Origin: JAFEBO01 sp044221315
GTDB taxonomy: Bacteria > Planctomycetota > Phycisphaerae > Phycisphaerales > UBA1924
DNA length: 64,000 bases
Reading direction: 5' to 3'
NCBI GenBank assembly: GCA_044221315.1
Contig: JBGAPK010000001.1
Location: 165,943 to 229,942, forward strand
Shown piece by piece: positions 24,135-33,392 of this stretch (within the stretch, counting starts at the first letter, position 1; every line of letters begins with the position of its first letter). The position numbers and the translations under genes are program-made. The notes under the pieces were generated by a model. That model was not told where the DNA came from and searched no databases. It was given only the letters and a program-made list of their open reading frames with translations.

Positions 24135-26537
24135 TTACGGGCAGTAGTACTGGTCGTACGCCGCCGCAAACACCGTGAAGTCCGCATCGTTCACAAACCC
24201 GTCCGTATTGAGATCTCCGGGGCACCCGATCGACATGTCCTCGCTCGTGCAATCCGCCAGGTTGTAGCTGTCGGCGAAGAGCACAAAGTCCTCGTCGTCC
24301 ACCAGACCATCCCCGTTCAGGTCGCCGGGGCACGAAGCAACCGCGAGCGCGATCGAGGCCATCGACGCCGGCAATTGATCGCTGAGCAGCGTCACGCCCA
24401 CCGACCATTTCCCGATCGCATCACCCTGAACTGTCTGGTCAGGAATTGAAGCATCGGCCCCCGGCCCGATGTCGGGCAGCGCCACCGTGACGGCGTGTTC
24501 CCCGCCGATCGAGAGCCCCGGCCCAACCGCGAATTCCGCCCGCGCGTTCGTCAGCGTCAACCCGGTCGTGTTCGTAAACGTCGCGTGCGCGGTCGTCGTC
24601 TGCCCGAGGTTCAATCCCGCCGCCATCACGCCGATCCCCACCACCGGCGGCACAAGGTCAACGTCGCCAACCCCGTTATCCCCGCTCGACACGATCTTCA
24701 ATTCCTCGATCTCGTCACAATACACCGACCCTTCGATGCGTACGAACGACTGCGTGCCGTTCATATGCGGCAGCACGGCCGCCGCCGGGATTGTCAGGTC
24801 CAGGTTTCTCACTTCGCCCGCGGCGAGGGTCATGGGCAGATAGATATCGTCCGCCAGCGTGGTGACTTCGTCCCCGTTGTAGCGGAAAAGACTCCCGCCC
24901 AGGCGCGGATGCAGTGTCCGTGGCACGGGCCCGTTTGTGATGACCATCGTCGCGTGGATGTCCTGGCCGATGTCCGCCGTGTCGTACGAAAGCAACTGCA
25001 CGTCGAACAAGGAAGGCGACTGCGATTCCTCCGGCGCGCGCGGCGCCGGCCGGAAGTCGCTTGCGACATTGATGAGACTCGCATCCCCGACCTTCTTTAC
25101 CCAGACCCTCCGGCCGATCCCCGCATCCGCGTTGTTCGTCGTGCTGATCAGCAGGAATGTTCCGATGTTGGCCCGGCGCTCGTAGTACTTCCGCTTGTCC
25201 GTCCGGACGCTCGACCACATAAAACCGTTGTCAAAGTTGCTCGTGTTCGGCGGCGCACCCGCGGCACGCAATATCGATCGCGACGCCGGGCCGATCTTCT
25301 TGAGCGCCGGCCCCGTGCCCTGCCCCTTCGCCGGATCGATCGGGGCCTGGCTTGTCGGGTCCAATTCCTGCCAGCCATCGCCCCCCGTAAGGTCCGGCCG
25401 CTTCATCCACGCCTCGGTCCAGACGTGGAAGTTCCAGCTCGAATCGATGTTCAGGATGCGGCTGCGGAAATAGGTCGTGGTCGCCGCGTCAAACCGCCAG
25501 TATTCGTCCAGATGGCCGTCGGGCGGGCTGCTGTTATCGATCCCGGTCTCGAAGACCGAGACCGTCCGCGCCCCGATGCCCGAGCTCCTCAGGAGGCTCG
25601 TCATGACGTTCCCGAACACCCAGCACTGCCCGTACTGCACGGTCTTGTACGGCGGCCCGACGCTCGTGTATTTCTTCAGAACATCCGCGGTCGACTTCCA
25701 CTGGTGAGGCGTGTTTGCCGGCGTGAACCCTCCATCCCAATTTCCTTCGATGATCCCCTGCGTCCAGTACCTCCAGTTGCAACTGCCGCTGAACTCTCTC
25801 GAAACCGCGACCGGGCTCGACCGGTCGATCCCCGGAGTCTTGTCCAGTATGTAGTTCCAGACATCGAGCGTCACCTCGTCGAATTGCGACACGCCCCACG
25901 GCACGTACGGCCCGTACGACCGGTTCGTCCATCCGCCCTCCTCGCCCATCACATACTCATCGATCTCGCTCTTGTTCGCGATGTACACCGCCTCGTCATT
26001 CACCCACACCGGGTTCTTGAACGGATTGAACAGCACCACGACCTTCTTGGGAAACACCTTCGTCATGCTGTAGGTCTGCGCCCCCCCGTTGTTCATGGTC
26101 TTCGCCGTCGCTTCGAGCCTCATCTCGTACGTACCGACCTTGGCGTTGGGCGGCACGGTAAACCACAGGAAGATCTTCTGATCGTTCTCGTTGATGACGT
26201 TGGCCCCCGAGCGGTAGTACGACCACTTGTCCACCGGAGTCGGAATCCCGGTGGAATCGACGACCGGCTCCTCCGTCCCGTCCCACAACCGCTTGGCCTT
26301 GATCACAAACGTCCAGTTCTCCGGCGTCGCGTCCTTGTTCGTGACCACATGCACGGTGGTCGACTCGGTCCGGCGGATGACCAGACGCGGATTCGTGGTC
26401 GTCTTGTATTTCTCCGTGTGCGAACTGCGTGAGTTGTAATCCTCGCGAAGATCGATCGAGTTGATCGTCGGATCGCCCAGCGCCCATGCGCCCACCAAGC
26501 TTGCCAAGCCAGCCGCCACGCGGTTCATAAGTTTCAT
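24135..26537 (-). CDS. Exported animal-type transglutaminase with dockerin-like tail
   Basis: ATG 26537 follows AAGGAG and opens a signal peptide (RVAAGLASLVGAWALG). The 800-residue protein follows the plan of factor XIII/TG2 enzymes, which cross-link glutamine to lysine side chains: N-terminal beta domain (about 25-165); core from LFNPF at 169, with TG2-like SQFDEVTLDVWNYILD, the oxyanion Trp267 in EGNWDGG, and the triad Cys305 (YGQCWVF), His371 (WNFHVWTEAWM) and Asp393 (GWQELDPTSQ); then two beta-sandwich regions (about 505-735). The last 65 residues are two Ca-loop dockerin-like repeats (CPGDLNGDGLVDDEDF, CPGDLNTDGFVNDADF). Bacterial enzymes of this full layout are rare to my knowledge. 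Surface cross-linking is the likely role. Confidence 0.88.
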   Translation of the reverse strand: MKLMNRVAAGLASLVGAWALGDPTINSIDLREDYNSRSSHTEKYKTTTNPRLVIRRTESTTVHVVTNKDATPENWTFVIKAKRLWDGTEEPVVDSTGIPTPVDKWSYYRSGANVINENDQKIFLWFTVPPNAKVGTYEMRLEATAKTMNNGGAQTYSMTKVFPKKVVVLFNPFKNPVWVNDEAVYIANKSEIDEYVMGEEGGWTNRSYGPYVPWGVSQFDEVTLDVWNYILDKTPGIDRSSPVAVSREFSGSCNWRYWTQGIIEGNWDGGFTPANTPHQWKSTADVLKKYTSVGPPYKTVQYGQCWVFGNVMTSLLRSSGIGARTVSVFETGIDNSSPPDGHLDEYWRFDAATTTYFRSRILNIDSSWNFHVWTEAWMKRPDLTGGDGWQELDPTSQAPIDPAKGQGTGPALKKIGPASRSILRAAGAPPNTSNFDNGFMWSSVRTDKRKYYERRANIGTFLLISTTNNADAGIGRRVWVKKVGDASLINVASDFRPAPRAPEESQSPSLFDVQLLSYDTADIGQDIHATMVITNGPVPRTLHPRLGGSLFRYNGDEVTTLADDIYLPMTLAAGEVRNLDLTIPAAAVLPHMNGTQSFVRIEGSVYCDEIEELKIVSSGDNGVGDVDLVPPVVGIGVMAAGLNLGQTTTAHATFTNTTGLTLTNARAEFAVGPGLSIGGEHAVTVALPDIGPGADASIPDQTVQGDAIGKWSVGVTLLSDQLPASMASIALAVASCPGDLNGDGLVDDEDFVLFADSYNLADCTSEDMSIGCPGDLNTDGFVNDADFTVFAAAYDQYYCP

Positions 26538-26796
26538 CCGCCACTCCTTCCGGCCCCGGCCGGAAATCCCGCCGCCATCCGCCGCGGAGCCCACACGAAT
26601 CGGCAGTGTACCGAAAAGTCGTGCTTTTCAATCCCTATTCGCGCAATCCCTGGTCCGCGGGCAACGAACGATCCGAACACCGGCCTTGCACCACGCGAAT
26701 ACCCCCCGCAATCCAAGCAGCCCAGCGTCGCAGGGCTGCCGCCCCCCATACAGGCTGCTCTCTTACCGCATGGCATGTATCTATTAGGATGGTCCA

Positions 26797-27609
26797 GTGT
26801 CGACTCCCAACTTCGGCGGCTCCGTCCCCAACACCTATCACTCCATCCTCGGCCCGATCATCTTCGACGCGTACGCGAAGGACATGGCCGCGCGCCTCGC
26901 GCCCCTGCTGAAAAGCAAGCCCACGGCACGAATCCTCGAACTCGCCGCGGGCACCGGAATAGTCACTCAAGCGATTCTCAAGATACTTCCCGCCGACGCC
27001 GCACTCACCGTCACCGACATCAGCGAGCCCATGCTGGCCGTCGCCCGCGCAGCGATCAAAGACCCTCGCGTTGCTTTCCAGGCGGCGGACGCATGCCAGG
27101 TCCCCTTCTCCGACAAGTCGTTCGACTTCATCATCTGCCAGTACGGAGTCATGTTCTTTCCGGACAAAATCCAGGCCATGAAGGAAGCCCGGCGCGTCCT
27201 CGCACCCGGCGGCACCTACTTCTTCAACATCTGGGATTCCCTCGAGCACAACCCCTTCCCGCGAACCGTCCACGAAGCGCTAGGAGGTCTCTTCCCCTCG
27301 AACCCGATCCACTTCCTCGAGAAGATGCCGTTCGGATACTCCGACCGCACCGAAATTGAACGCGTCACCCGCGTCGGGGGCTTTGGCAACTTCAAAGTGG
27401 AGACGATCGGCTTTCCGTGCATCGCGCAATCCGCCGCGCACGTCGCCCGCGCATGGGTCGAAGGCACGCCCCTCTTCGCGGCGCTCCAGGAGCGCGCCGT
27501 GACCGACACGACCCCCGTGCGAGAGGCCGTAGAGAGGGCGCTCGCCTCCCGATTCGGAGATTGTCCATGCAGCTCGACGATGCGCGCCGTCATCGCGACG
27601 GCCTCATGA
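26797..27609 (+). CDS. Class I SAM-dependent methyltransferase
   Basis: The 270-residue protein has the motif I ARILELAAGTGIVT, motif II acidic end of VTDISEPML, and post-motif FDFIICQYGVMFF, then RRVLAPGGTYFFNIWD. These define a UbiE/Methyltransf_11-like Rossmann enzyme that uses S-adenosylmethionine. The acceptor is not predictable. GTG at 26797 follows TAGGAT (26785-26790) by six bases with no Shine-Dalgarno, so a leaderless message is likely. About 260 bases separate it from the divergent transglutaminase start. Confidence 0.8.
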   Translation: MSTPNFGGSVPNTYHSILGPIIFDAYAKDMAARLAPLLKSKPTARILELAAGTGIVTQAILKILPADAALTVTDISEPMLAVARAAIKDPRVAFQAADACQVPFSDKSFDFIICQYGVMFFPDKIQAMKEARRVLAPGGTYFFNIWDSLEHNPFPRTVHEALGGLFPSNPIHFLEKMPFGYSDRTEIERVTRVGGFGNFKVETIGFPCIAQSAAHVARAWVEGTPLFAALQERAVTDTTPVREAVERALASRFGDCPCSSTMRAVIATAS

Positions 27610-27761
27610 TTCGAAACCGACCCCAAATTCGTGCCGCGATTGTGATACGCCCAGCGATCTCGGTACTGATGCGGATGCCGTCTCGCTCGAGCACGGGACA
27701 ATACGTTTCCGACCCGGCCATGATGCGGTTCGATCCGCAATCCTGATACGCTGTGCCTCTC

Positions 27762-30476
27762 GTGGCTTCTCCCGGCTCCACCATCGGCCCCTACTCCATC
27801 GAACGCCAACTCGGCGCCGGGGGCATGGGCGTCGTCTATCTCGCAACCGACACGCGGCTTGACCGACAGGTCGCGATCAAGGCCATGCCGCCACATCTGG
27901 AGGCGGACCCGGATCGGCTTGCCCGGTTCCAGCGCGAGGCCAAGCTCCTCGCCTCCCTCAGCCACCCCAACATCGGCGCGATCTACGGACTCGAAGAGGC
28001 CGACGGCCATCGCTACCTCGTCCTTGAATTCATCGAGGGCGAAACGCTTGCCGAACGCTTGAAGGCCGGTCCGATGCCGATCGACGAGGCGATTCCGCTG
28101 GCCCGGCAGATCGCCGAGGCGGTCGAAGCGGCACACGACAAGGGGATCGTGCATCGCGATCTGAAGCCGGGCAACGTCATCGTCACGCCCGAGGGAACCG
28201 CCAAGGTCCTCGACTTCGGGCTCGCACGCACGGCCGACGGCGCCGCGTCCACCTCCAACGTCAACGCCGATTCGCCGACCATCACCACTCCGCCGCCCGC
28301 CCATTCACCCACCATCGCCGGCGTCATCATGGGCACCGCGGGATACATGTCCCCCGAACAGGCCCGCGGCAAACCCGTCGACAAGCGCTCCGACATCTTC
28401 TCCTTCGGCTGCGTCCTCTACGAAATGCTCTCGGGCGCACAGCCCTTCCGGGGCGAGACCGCGCCGGATTCGCTCGGCGCGATCCTGCACCGCGAGCCCG
28501 ATTGGAGCCTCCTGCCTCCGACCGTGCCACAGCGCATCCGCGAACTCCTCACCACCTGCCTCGCGAAGGACCGCAAGCACCGCCTGCACGACATCGGCGA
28601 TGCGCGATTGGTCCTGGAGCGTCACGGACACGGCGAGCCGGACACGGCATCGGGCGGCGCCCGCCACTCTGGGCGCGAGATTGCAGCGTGGGTCATCGCC
28701 CTGCTTGGAGTGACGGGTGCGGTCGGCGCCTGGTTGATGCGCCCCGTCGCGCCGGTCACTCACGAGCAACGCCTTTTTCAATTCACCATTTCCGCTCCGC
28801 CCGGGACCGATCTGAACCCCGAGAGCGTCAACGCCGTGATCGCGCCCGACGCGCGGAGCGTCGTCTTCGTCGCAAACGAGCCGGGCCGCCCCGTGCGTCT
28901 GTGGGTACACGAATTCGACGCGGTTTTGTCTCGCCCGCTCGAAGGAACCGAGGGCGCATCGCTGCCATTCTGGTCTCCCGACAGCCGGTCGATCGGGTTC
29001 TTTGCCGGTGGATCGCTCTGCCGCATTTCCGCCCAGGGCGGGCCGATCCAGCGGCTTGCCGAAGCGCCGGGCGCCCGCGGAGGAGACTGGAGCGAAACCG
29101 GCGTCATCCTGTTCGCACCATCGCCCAACGGCCCGCTGCACGTCGTTCCGCAGTCGGGAGGCACGCCGCAGCCGGCGGTGGATCTCGATGCCGCCGCCGA
29201 CGAAACCGGTCAACGATTCCCTCAGTTCCTGCCCGGCGGCAAGAGGTTCCTGTACGCTTCGACCACGATGAGCCGGCGCGCCGGTGGCTGGAAGGAAATC
29301 ACGAGGCTCGGAACGCTCGATTCCAGAAAGACCAACCCCGTCTGCACAGCAGATGCCCGGGCGACGTTCGCCCCCGGAGGATGGATTCTGCTCGATCGCG
29401 CCGGCACGCTCTATGCACAGAAGTTCGATCCGGTCACCGGCACGACTTCCGGAGACGAGATCGCCACGGTGATCCGGCCCGATGGGACTTCCAATTACGC
29501 CGGAAGTTTCTCGGTTTCGTGCTCGCGCAGCGGGGTTGTCGGATACCTTATCAACGCCGCGGCAAAGTCCAACTGCGTCGAGGTGGGCGCAGACGGGCAG
29601 ACGATCCGCACAATATCGGCCAGGCCGGAAACCATCGAGTACCTTCACGCATCGCCGACGGGCGAGTTTCTCGGGGCGCTGGTTACGCAGATCCGCAATA
29701 CCACGGAGCTTCGGCTGTTCGATCTTGCGCGGGAAGTGTCAAGTCGGCTGGTGGACGACTCACTTATCAACCAACTCTGCTGGTCGCCGGATGGCCAATG
29801 GGTGTACTACGCCTCCGACCGTGTCTCGCGGGATCTCTTCCGCGTCGCTATTGCCGGCAACCACAAGCCCGAACTCGTTCACGTGACGGGCAATCTCTGG
29901 GCCGCGCCCAAAGATGTCTCGGCCGACGGGCGCTTTGTTCTCTTCGACATGCTCGATCCCAAGACGCAGCGAGATCTCTGGGTGCTCGATACAACCACCA
30001 AAGCAGTTCGCGCGCTTGCCGCCGAGCCGTGCAATGAATTCGCCGCAAAGCTCTCACCCGGTCAGCACCTTGTTGCCCTCGCGACCGACGAGTCCGGCAA
30101 GTCCGAGCTTTACGTGCAGTCCTTTCCCGAGCCAGGCCCACGCATTCGGGTTTCACTTTCCGGCCTCGCCGTCACCGACAGCGGCACGCCCGGCGATGCG
30201 ATCTTCCGTTGGAGCACGGACGGATCGTCCATCCTCTTCCTCGATGCCGACCGACGCACGGTCCGTTCCGCGGCAATCACCGACAAACCCACGCTCCGCG
30301 CCGCCAAGCCCGAGGTGATCATGCGCCTGCCCACTAACCTCTCCTGGGTAGAGATCGCGCCCGGTGGCAAGTCGGTCTTTGCCATGACGCCCGCGCCGGG
30401 CCAGGCACCCTGCTCCATCGCGATCACGATGAACTGGATGGGCGATCTCAAGGCCGGTGCCGAGGTCAAGAAATGA
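27762..30476 (+). CDS. Membrane Ser/Thr kinase with WD40/TolB-like propeller (copy 1)
   Basis: The kinase domain (residues about 8-280) has the Gly loop GAGGMGVVY, Lys40 in VAIK, HRDLKPGN at 131-138, DFG and MGTAGYMSPEQARG. A single membrane helix (EIAAWVIALLGVTGAVGAWLM, about residue 310) leads to an exterior propeller with repeats such as FWSPDSRSIGFFAGG and CWSPDGQWVYYASD. The propeller probably senses a ligand or protein. GTG 27762 is chosen because TACGCT at 27747-27752 puts the transcript start close to it; GTG 27753 is the alternative. The stop overlaps the start of the second kinase by ATGA. Confidence 0.88.
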   Translation: MASPGSTIGPYSIERQLGAGGMGVVYLATDTRLDRQVAIKAMPPHLEADPDRLARFQREAKLLASLSHPNIGAIYGLEEADGHRYLVLEFIEGETLAERLKAGPMPIDEAIPLARQIAEAVEAAHDKGIVHRDLKPGNVIVTPEGTAKVLDFGLARTADGAASTSNVNADSPTITTPPPAHSPTIAGVIMGTAGYMSPEQARGKPVDKRSDIFSFGCVLYEMLSGAQPFRGETAPDSLGAILHREPDWSLLPPTVPQRIRELLTTCLAKDRKHRLHDIGDARLVLERHGHGEPDTASGGARHSGREIAAWVIALLGVTGAVGAWLMRPVAPVTHEQRLFQFTISAPPGTDLNPESVNAVIAPDARSVVFVANEPGRPVRLWVHEFDAVLSRPLEGTEGASLPFWSPDSRSIGFFAGGSLCRISAQGGPIQRLAEAPGARGGDWSETGVILFAPSPNGPLHVVPQSGGTPQPAVDLDAAADETGQRFPQFLPGGKRFLYASTTMSRRAGGWKEITRLGTLDSRKTNPVCTADARATFAPGGWILLDRAGTLYAQKFDPVTGTTSGDEIATVIRPDGTSNYAGSFSVSCSRSGVVGYLINAAAKSNCVEVGADGQTIRTISARPETIEYLHASPTGEFLGALVTQIRNTTELRLFDLAREVSSRLVDDSLINQLCWSPDGQWVYYASDRVSRDLFRVAIAGNHKPELVHVTGNLWAAPKDVSADGRFVLFDMLDPKTQRDLWVLDTTTKAVRALAAEPCNEFAAKLSPGQHLVALATDESGKSELYVQSFPEPGPRIRVSLSGLAVTDSGTPGDAIFRWSTDGSSILFLDADRRTVRSAAITDKPTLRAAKPEVIMRLPTNLSWVEIAPGGKSVFAMTPAPGQAPCSIAITMNWMGDLKAGAEVKK

Positions 30477-33286
30477 TGGACGGTCTCAGCTCCATCAAGG
30501 CAGGGACCAGAGTTGGTCCGTACGAGGTGCAATCCCAGCTCGGCGCCGGGGGCATGGGGGTCGTCTATCTCGCAACCGACACGCGCCTTGACCGTCAGGT
30601 CGCGATCAAGGCCATGCCCGCGCATCTGGCCGCCGACCCCGACCGCCTCTCCCGCTTCCAGCGCGAGGCCAAGCTCCTCGCCTCCCTCAACCACCCCAGC
30701 ATCGGCGCTATCTACGGGCTCGAAGAGGCCGACGGCCACCACTATCTCATCCTCGAGTTCATCGAAGGTGAAACGCTCGCCGACCGTTTGAGAACCGGGC
30801 CGATCCCGATCGAGGAATCGATCTCCCTCGCCCGACAGGTCGCCGAAGCACTCGAAGCCGCCCACGACAAGGGTGTGATCCACCGCGATCTCAAGCCCGG
30901 CAACATCATGCTCACGCCGGACGGCAAAGCGAAAGTCCTCGACTTCGGCCTTGCCCGCACCGCCGACGGCCCACCGTCCTCGACATTCGTCAGCCCCGAT
31001 TCCCCCACCATCGCCACGCCTCAGCCCGCTCACTCGCCCACCATCGCCGGCGTGATCATGGGCACCGCAGGGTACATGTCCCCCGAGCAGGCCCGCGGCA
31101 AGCCCGTCGACAAACGCTCCGACATCTTCTCCTTTGGTTGTGTCCTCTACGAAATGCTCACCGGCGCGCAACCGTTCCGGGGCGAAACCGTCGCCGATGC
31201 TCTCGGCGCCACACTGCACAAGGATCTCGATCTCGCGCTCCTTCCCGGGAAGACTCCAAATGCCGTCCGCCGCCTCCTCAGCCGCTGCCTCGCCAAAGAC
31301 AAGCATCAGCGCCTCCGCGACATCGGCGATGCCCGCATCGAACTTTCCGCCGTCGAGCCCGACGCCGCCCTTCCCGCCGCGTCGTCAAGCCGCGCACTCA
31401 AGGTCGCTCTCGCCGCTGCCCTGTTGCTCGGTGTCGTCGTCGCGGGCAGCGCATTCATGCTCGGCCGCCGCTCGCATACAGCGCTCGCCAGGCCCGTGGT
31501 CCAGCTCGACATGCCGCTCGGCGCCGAAACCTGTCTTGGCCCGGTCTCGTGGTTCGATCGTCCTTTCCGCCCCGCCTTCGCCGTGACGCCCGACGATCGC
31601 GCCGTCGTCTTCACCGGCCAAAAGGGAGACGACCTCCAGCTCTATATCCGCAAACTCGAAGCTTCGGACGCGACGCCCGTCCCCGGCACGACCAACGCGA
31701 ACTCCGTGTTCCTCTCCCCGGACGGCCGCTGGATCGGCTTCCTCGCCGATGGCGAAATCCGCAAGGTGCCGCTCGCCGGCGGACCGGTCGTCAAGATCAC
31801 AAAGCTCTCCGACAGCGGCCTCGCCTCTCCCATCCCGCAAGTGCCCGCCGACAATGACCTCTTCGGCGCCTGCTGGACCGACGACGACACAGTCATCTTC
31901 GGCCGCTACGCCGACGGCCTCTGGCAGGTCCCCGCCGCCGGAGGCATCGCCAAGCAACTCACCAAGCCCGTCGACGGCGGACACCGGCTGCCGCATGTGC
32001 TCCCCGGGAACCGCGGCATCCTCTTCACCATCTCCGACAAGATCACCAAGAACGGCAGCATCGCCTTTGTTCCTCGCAGCGGCGGCACACCACGTGCCAT
32101 CCTTGAGAACGCCAGCGACGCCCGCTTCGTCGCGCCAAACCATCTCTTCTTCGCGCGCGATGGCATCCTCATGGTCGCGCCTTTCAATCTCGAGAGTCTC
32201 ACCGTGACCGGCGGCCCCACCGCCCTCGTCCCCAATCTGCTCCAGGCCTCGGGCGGCTCGTCGCCGGCTGCGGCAGTCCTCACCGCCTTTTATGACATTT
32301 CTCCGACCGGAACGCTGGTCTACGCCGAGGGCGGTTTCTATCCCGTCGTTCCCAGCCGGCTCGTTTGGATCGATCGCGAAGGGAAGATCGATCCGCTCCC
32401 GACGCCGCTCGGCCATTACGCCCGCCCGACTCTGTCTCCCGACGGAAAACGCATCGCCTTCTCCCACGTCGGCATGACCAAGTACGACGAAGATCGACTT
32501 CTCCACACATTCGACATCGACCGCGCACTCCTCAGCCCGCTCACCGACCATCCGGGCTGGGCTCCGCTCTGGAGCAGAAGCGGCACCGAAATCTACTTCG
32601 AAGACACGGGAGACAAATTCCGCTCCATCGGCGTCATCGCCTCCGACGGCTCCTCGAAGATCCGCGAGTTTTCCAAGGGCTACAAGCACTGGGCCCTTCC
32701 GAGCTGCCTCTCTCCCGACGGCTCCACCATGCTCGTCGTCGGGGCCACCGACGAGACCGGCTTCGACATCATGCAGGTCTCCGTGAAGGGCGATACCACG
32801 CCGCGCCCCTTTTTCATGACCAAGTCGAACGAAGCCTGGGCTCAGTTCTCCCCCGACGGAACGATGGTCGCCTACGGCTCCGACATCTCGGGTCAGTTCG
32901 AGGTCTACGTCCAGCCCTTCCCCGGCCCCGGCCCACGCCGCCAGGTTTCCATAGGCGGCGGGCAGGCTCCGCGCTGGTCGCACAGCGGCAAGGAGCTCTT
33001 CTTCATCCAAAGGCCCAAGGGAAATATAAAGCTCCTCTTCACGGTTGATATTGGCGCTCCCACCTCCCCCGGCTCCGAACCCGGGATCGGTAAGCAACGC
33101 AAACTCTTCGAGGGTGATTGGGTCGTCCTCGGCGGCCTCACCAACTACGACACCACGGCCGATGACTCCAAGTTCCTCTTCACGGAAACGATGAAGGAAG
33201 TCAAGACGCCGACGACGAGTCTGCACGTCGTGCTCAACTGGCTCGATGAGATGAAAGTGCTGGGTTCACAGAAGCAATCGCGATGA
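30473..33286 (+). CDS. Membrane Ser/Thr kinase with WD40/TolB-like propeller (copy 2)
   Basis: This 937-residue paralogue of the preceding gene is coupled to it by a four-base overlap. It has GAGGMGVVY, VAIK, HRDLKPGN and the same activation segment PAHSPTIAGVIMGTAGYMSP; the kinase domains of the two are nearly superimposable. The membrane helix is VALAAALLLGVVVAGSAFM. The propeller differs more, with blades like FLSPDGRWIGFLADG, TLSPDGKRIAFSH and QFSPDGTMVAYGSD. Kinase parts appear conserved and sensor parts diverged, which points to duplication and re-targeting. Cellular substrates are unknown. Confidence 0.9.
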   Translation: MMDGLSSIKAGTRVGPYEVQSQLGAGGMGVVYLATDTRLDRQVAIKAMPAHLAADPDRLSRFQREAKLLASLNHPSIGAIYGLEEADGHHYLILEFIEGETLADRLRTGPIPIEESISLARQVAEALEAAHDKGVIHRDLKPGNIMLTPDGKAKVLDFGLARTADGPPSSTFVSPDSPTIATPQPAHSPTIAGVIMGTAGYMSPEQARGKPVDKRSDIFSFGCVLYEMLTGAQPFRGETVADALGATLHKDLDLALLPGKTPNAVRRLLSRCLAKDKHQRLRDIGDARIELSAVEPDAALPAASSSRALKVALAAALLLGVVVAGSAFMLGRRSHTALARPVVQLDMPLGAETCLGPVSWFDRPFRPAFAVTPDDRAVVFTGQKGDDLQLYIRKLEASDATPVPGTTNANSVFLSPDGRWIGFLADGEIRKVPLAGGPVVKITKLSDSGLASPIPQVPADNDLFGACWTDDDTVIFGRYADGLWQVPAAGGIAKQLTKPVDGGHRLPHVLPGNRGILFTISDKITKNGSIAFVPRSGGTPRAILENASDARFVAPNHLFFARDGILMVAPFNLESLTVTGGPTALVPNLLQASGGSSPAAAVLTAFYDISPTGTLVYAEGGFYPVVPSRLVWIDREGKIDPLPTPLGHYARPTLSPDGKRIAFSHVGMTKYDEDRLLHTFDIDRALLSPLTDHPGWAPLWSRSGTEIYFEDTGDKFRSIGVIASDGSSKIREFSKGYKHWALPSCLSPDGSTMLVVGATDETGFDIMQVSVKGDTTPRPFFMTKSNEAWAQFSPDGTMVAYGSDISGQFEVYVQPFPGPGPRRQVSIGGGQAPRWSHSGKELFFIQRPKGNIKLLFTVDIGAPTSPGSEPGIGKQRKLFEGDWVVLGGLTNYDTTADDSKFLFTETMKEVKTPTTSLHVVLNWLDEMKVLGSQKQSR

Positions 33287-33392
33287 TCGCGTCTGTGGCA
33301 CCGTCCTTCCGGGCGGTGTCCCATAGATCAACGAAGCCCGGGGCGACAATCCGCCTGACCGGGTGACGTTTCTTTCCAAATACACTTTGTCC

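Noticed and set aside
24495..26432. 645-codon plus-strand frame opposite the transglutaminase
   Set aside because: Arg/Pro-rich shadow without domains; the antisense product is complete with triad and signal peptide.
27724..27740. GCGG-TTCGAT-CCGC, again like a T-arm
   Set aside because: The loop has six bases and no cloverleaf can be built around it.
31385..33226. 613-codon minus-strand frame opposite kinase copy 2
   Set aside because: Shadow of a high-GC gene; the sense strand has all kinase and propeller motifs.
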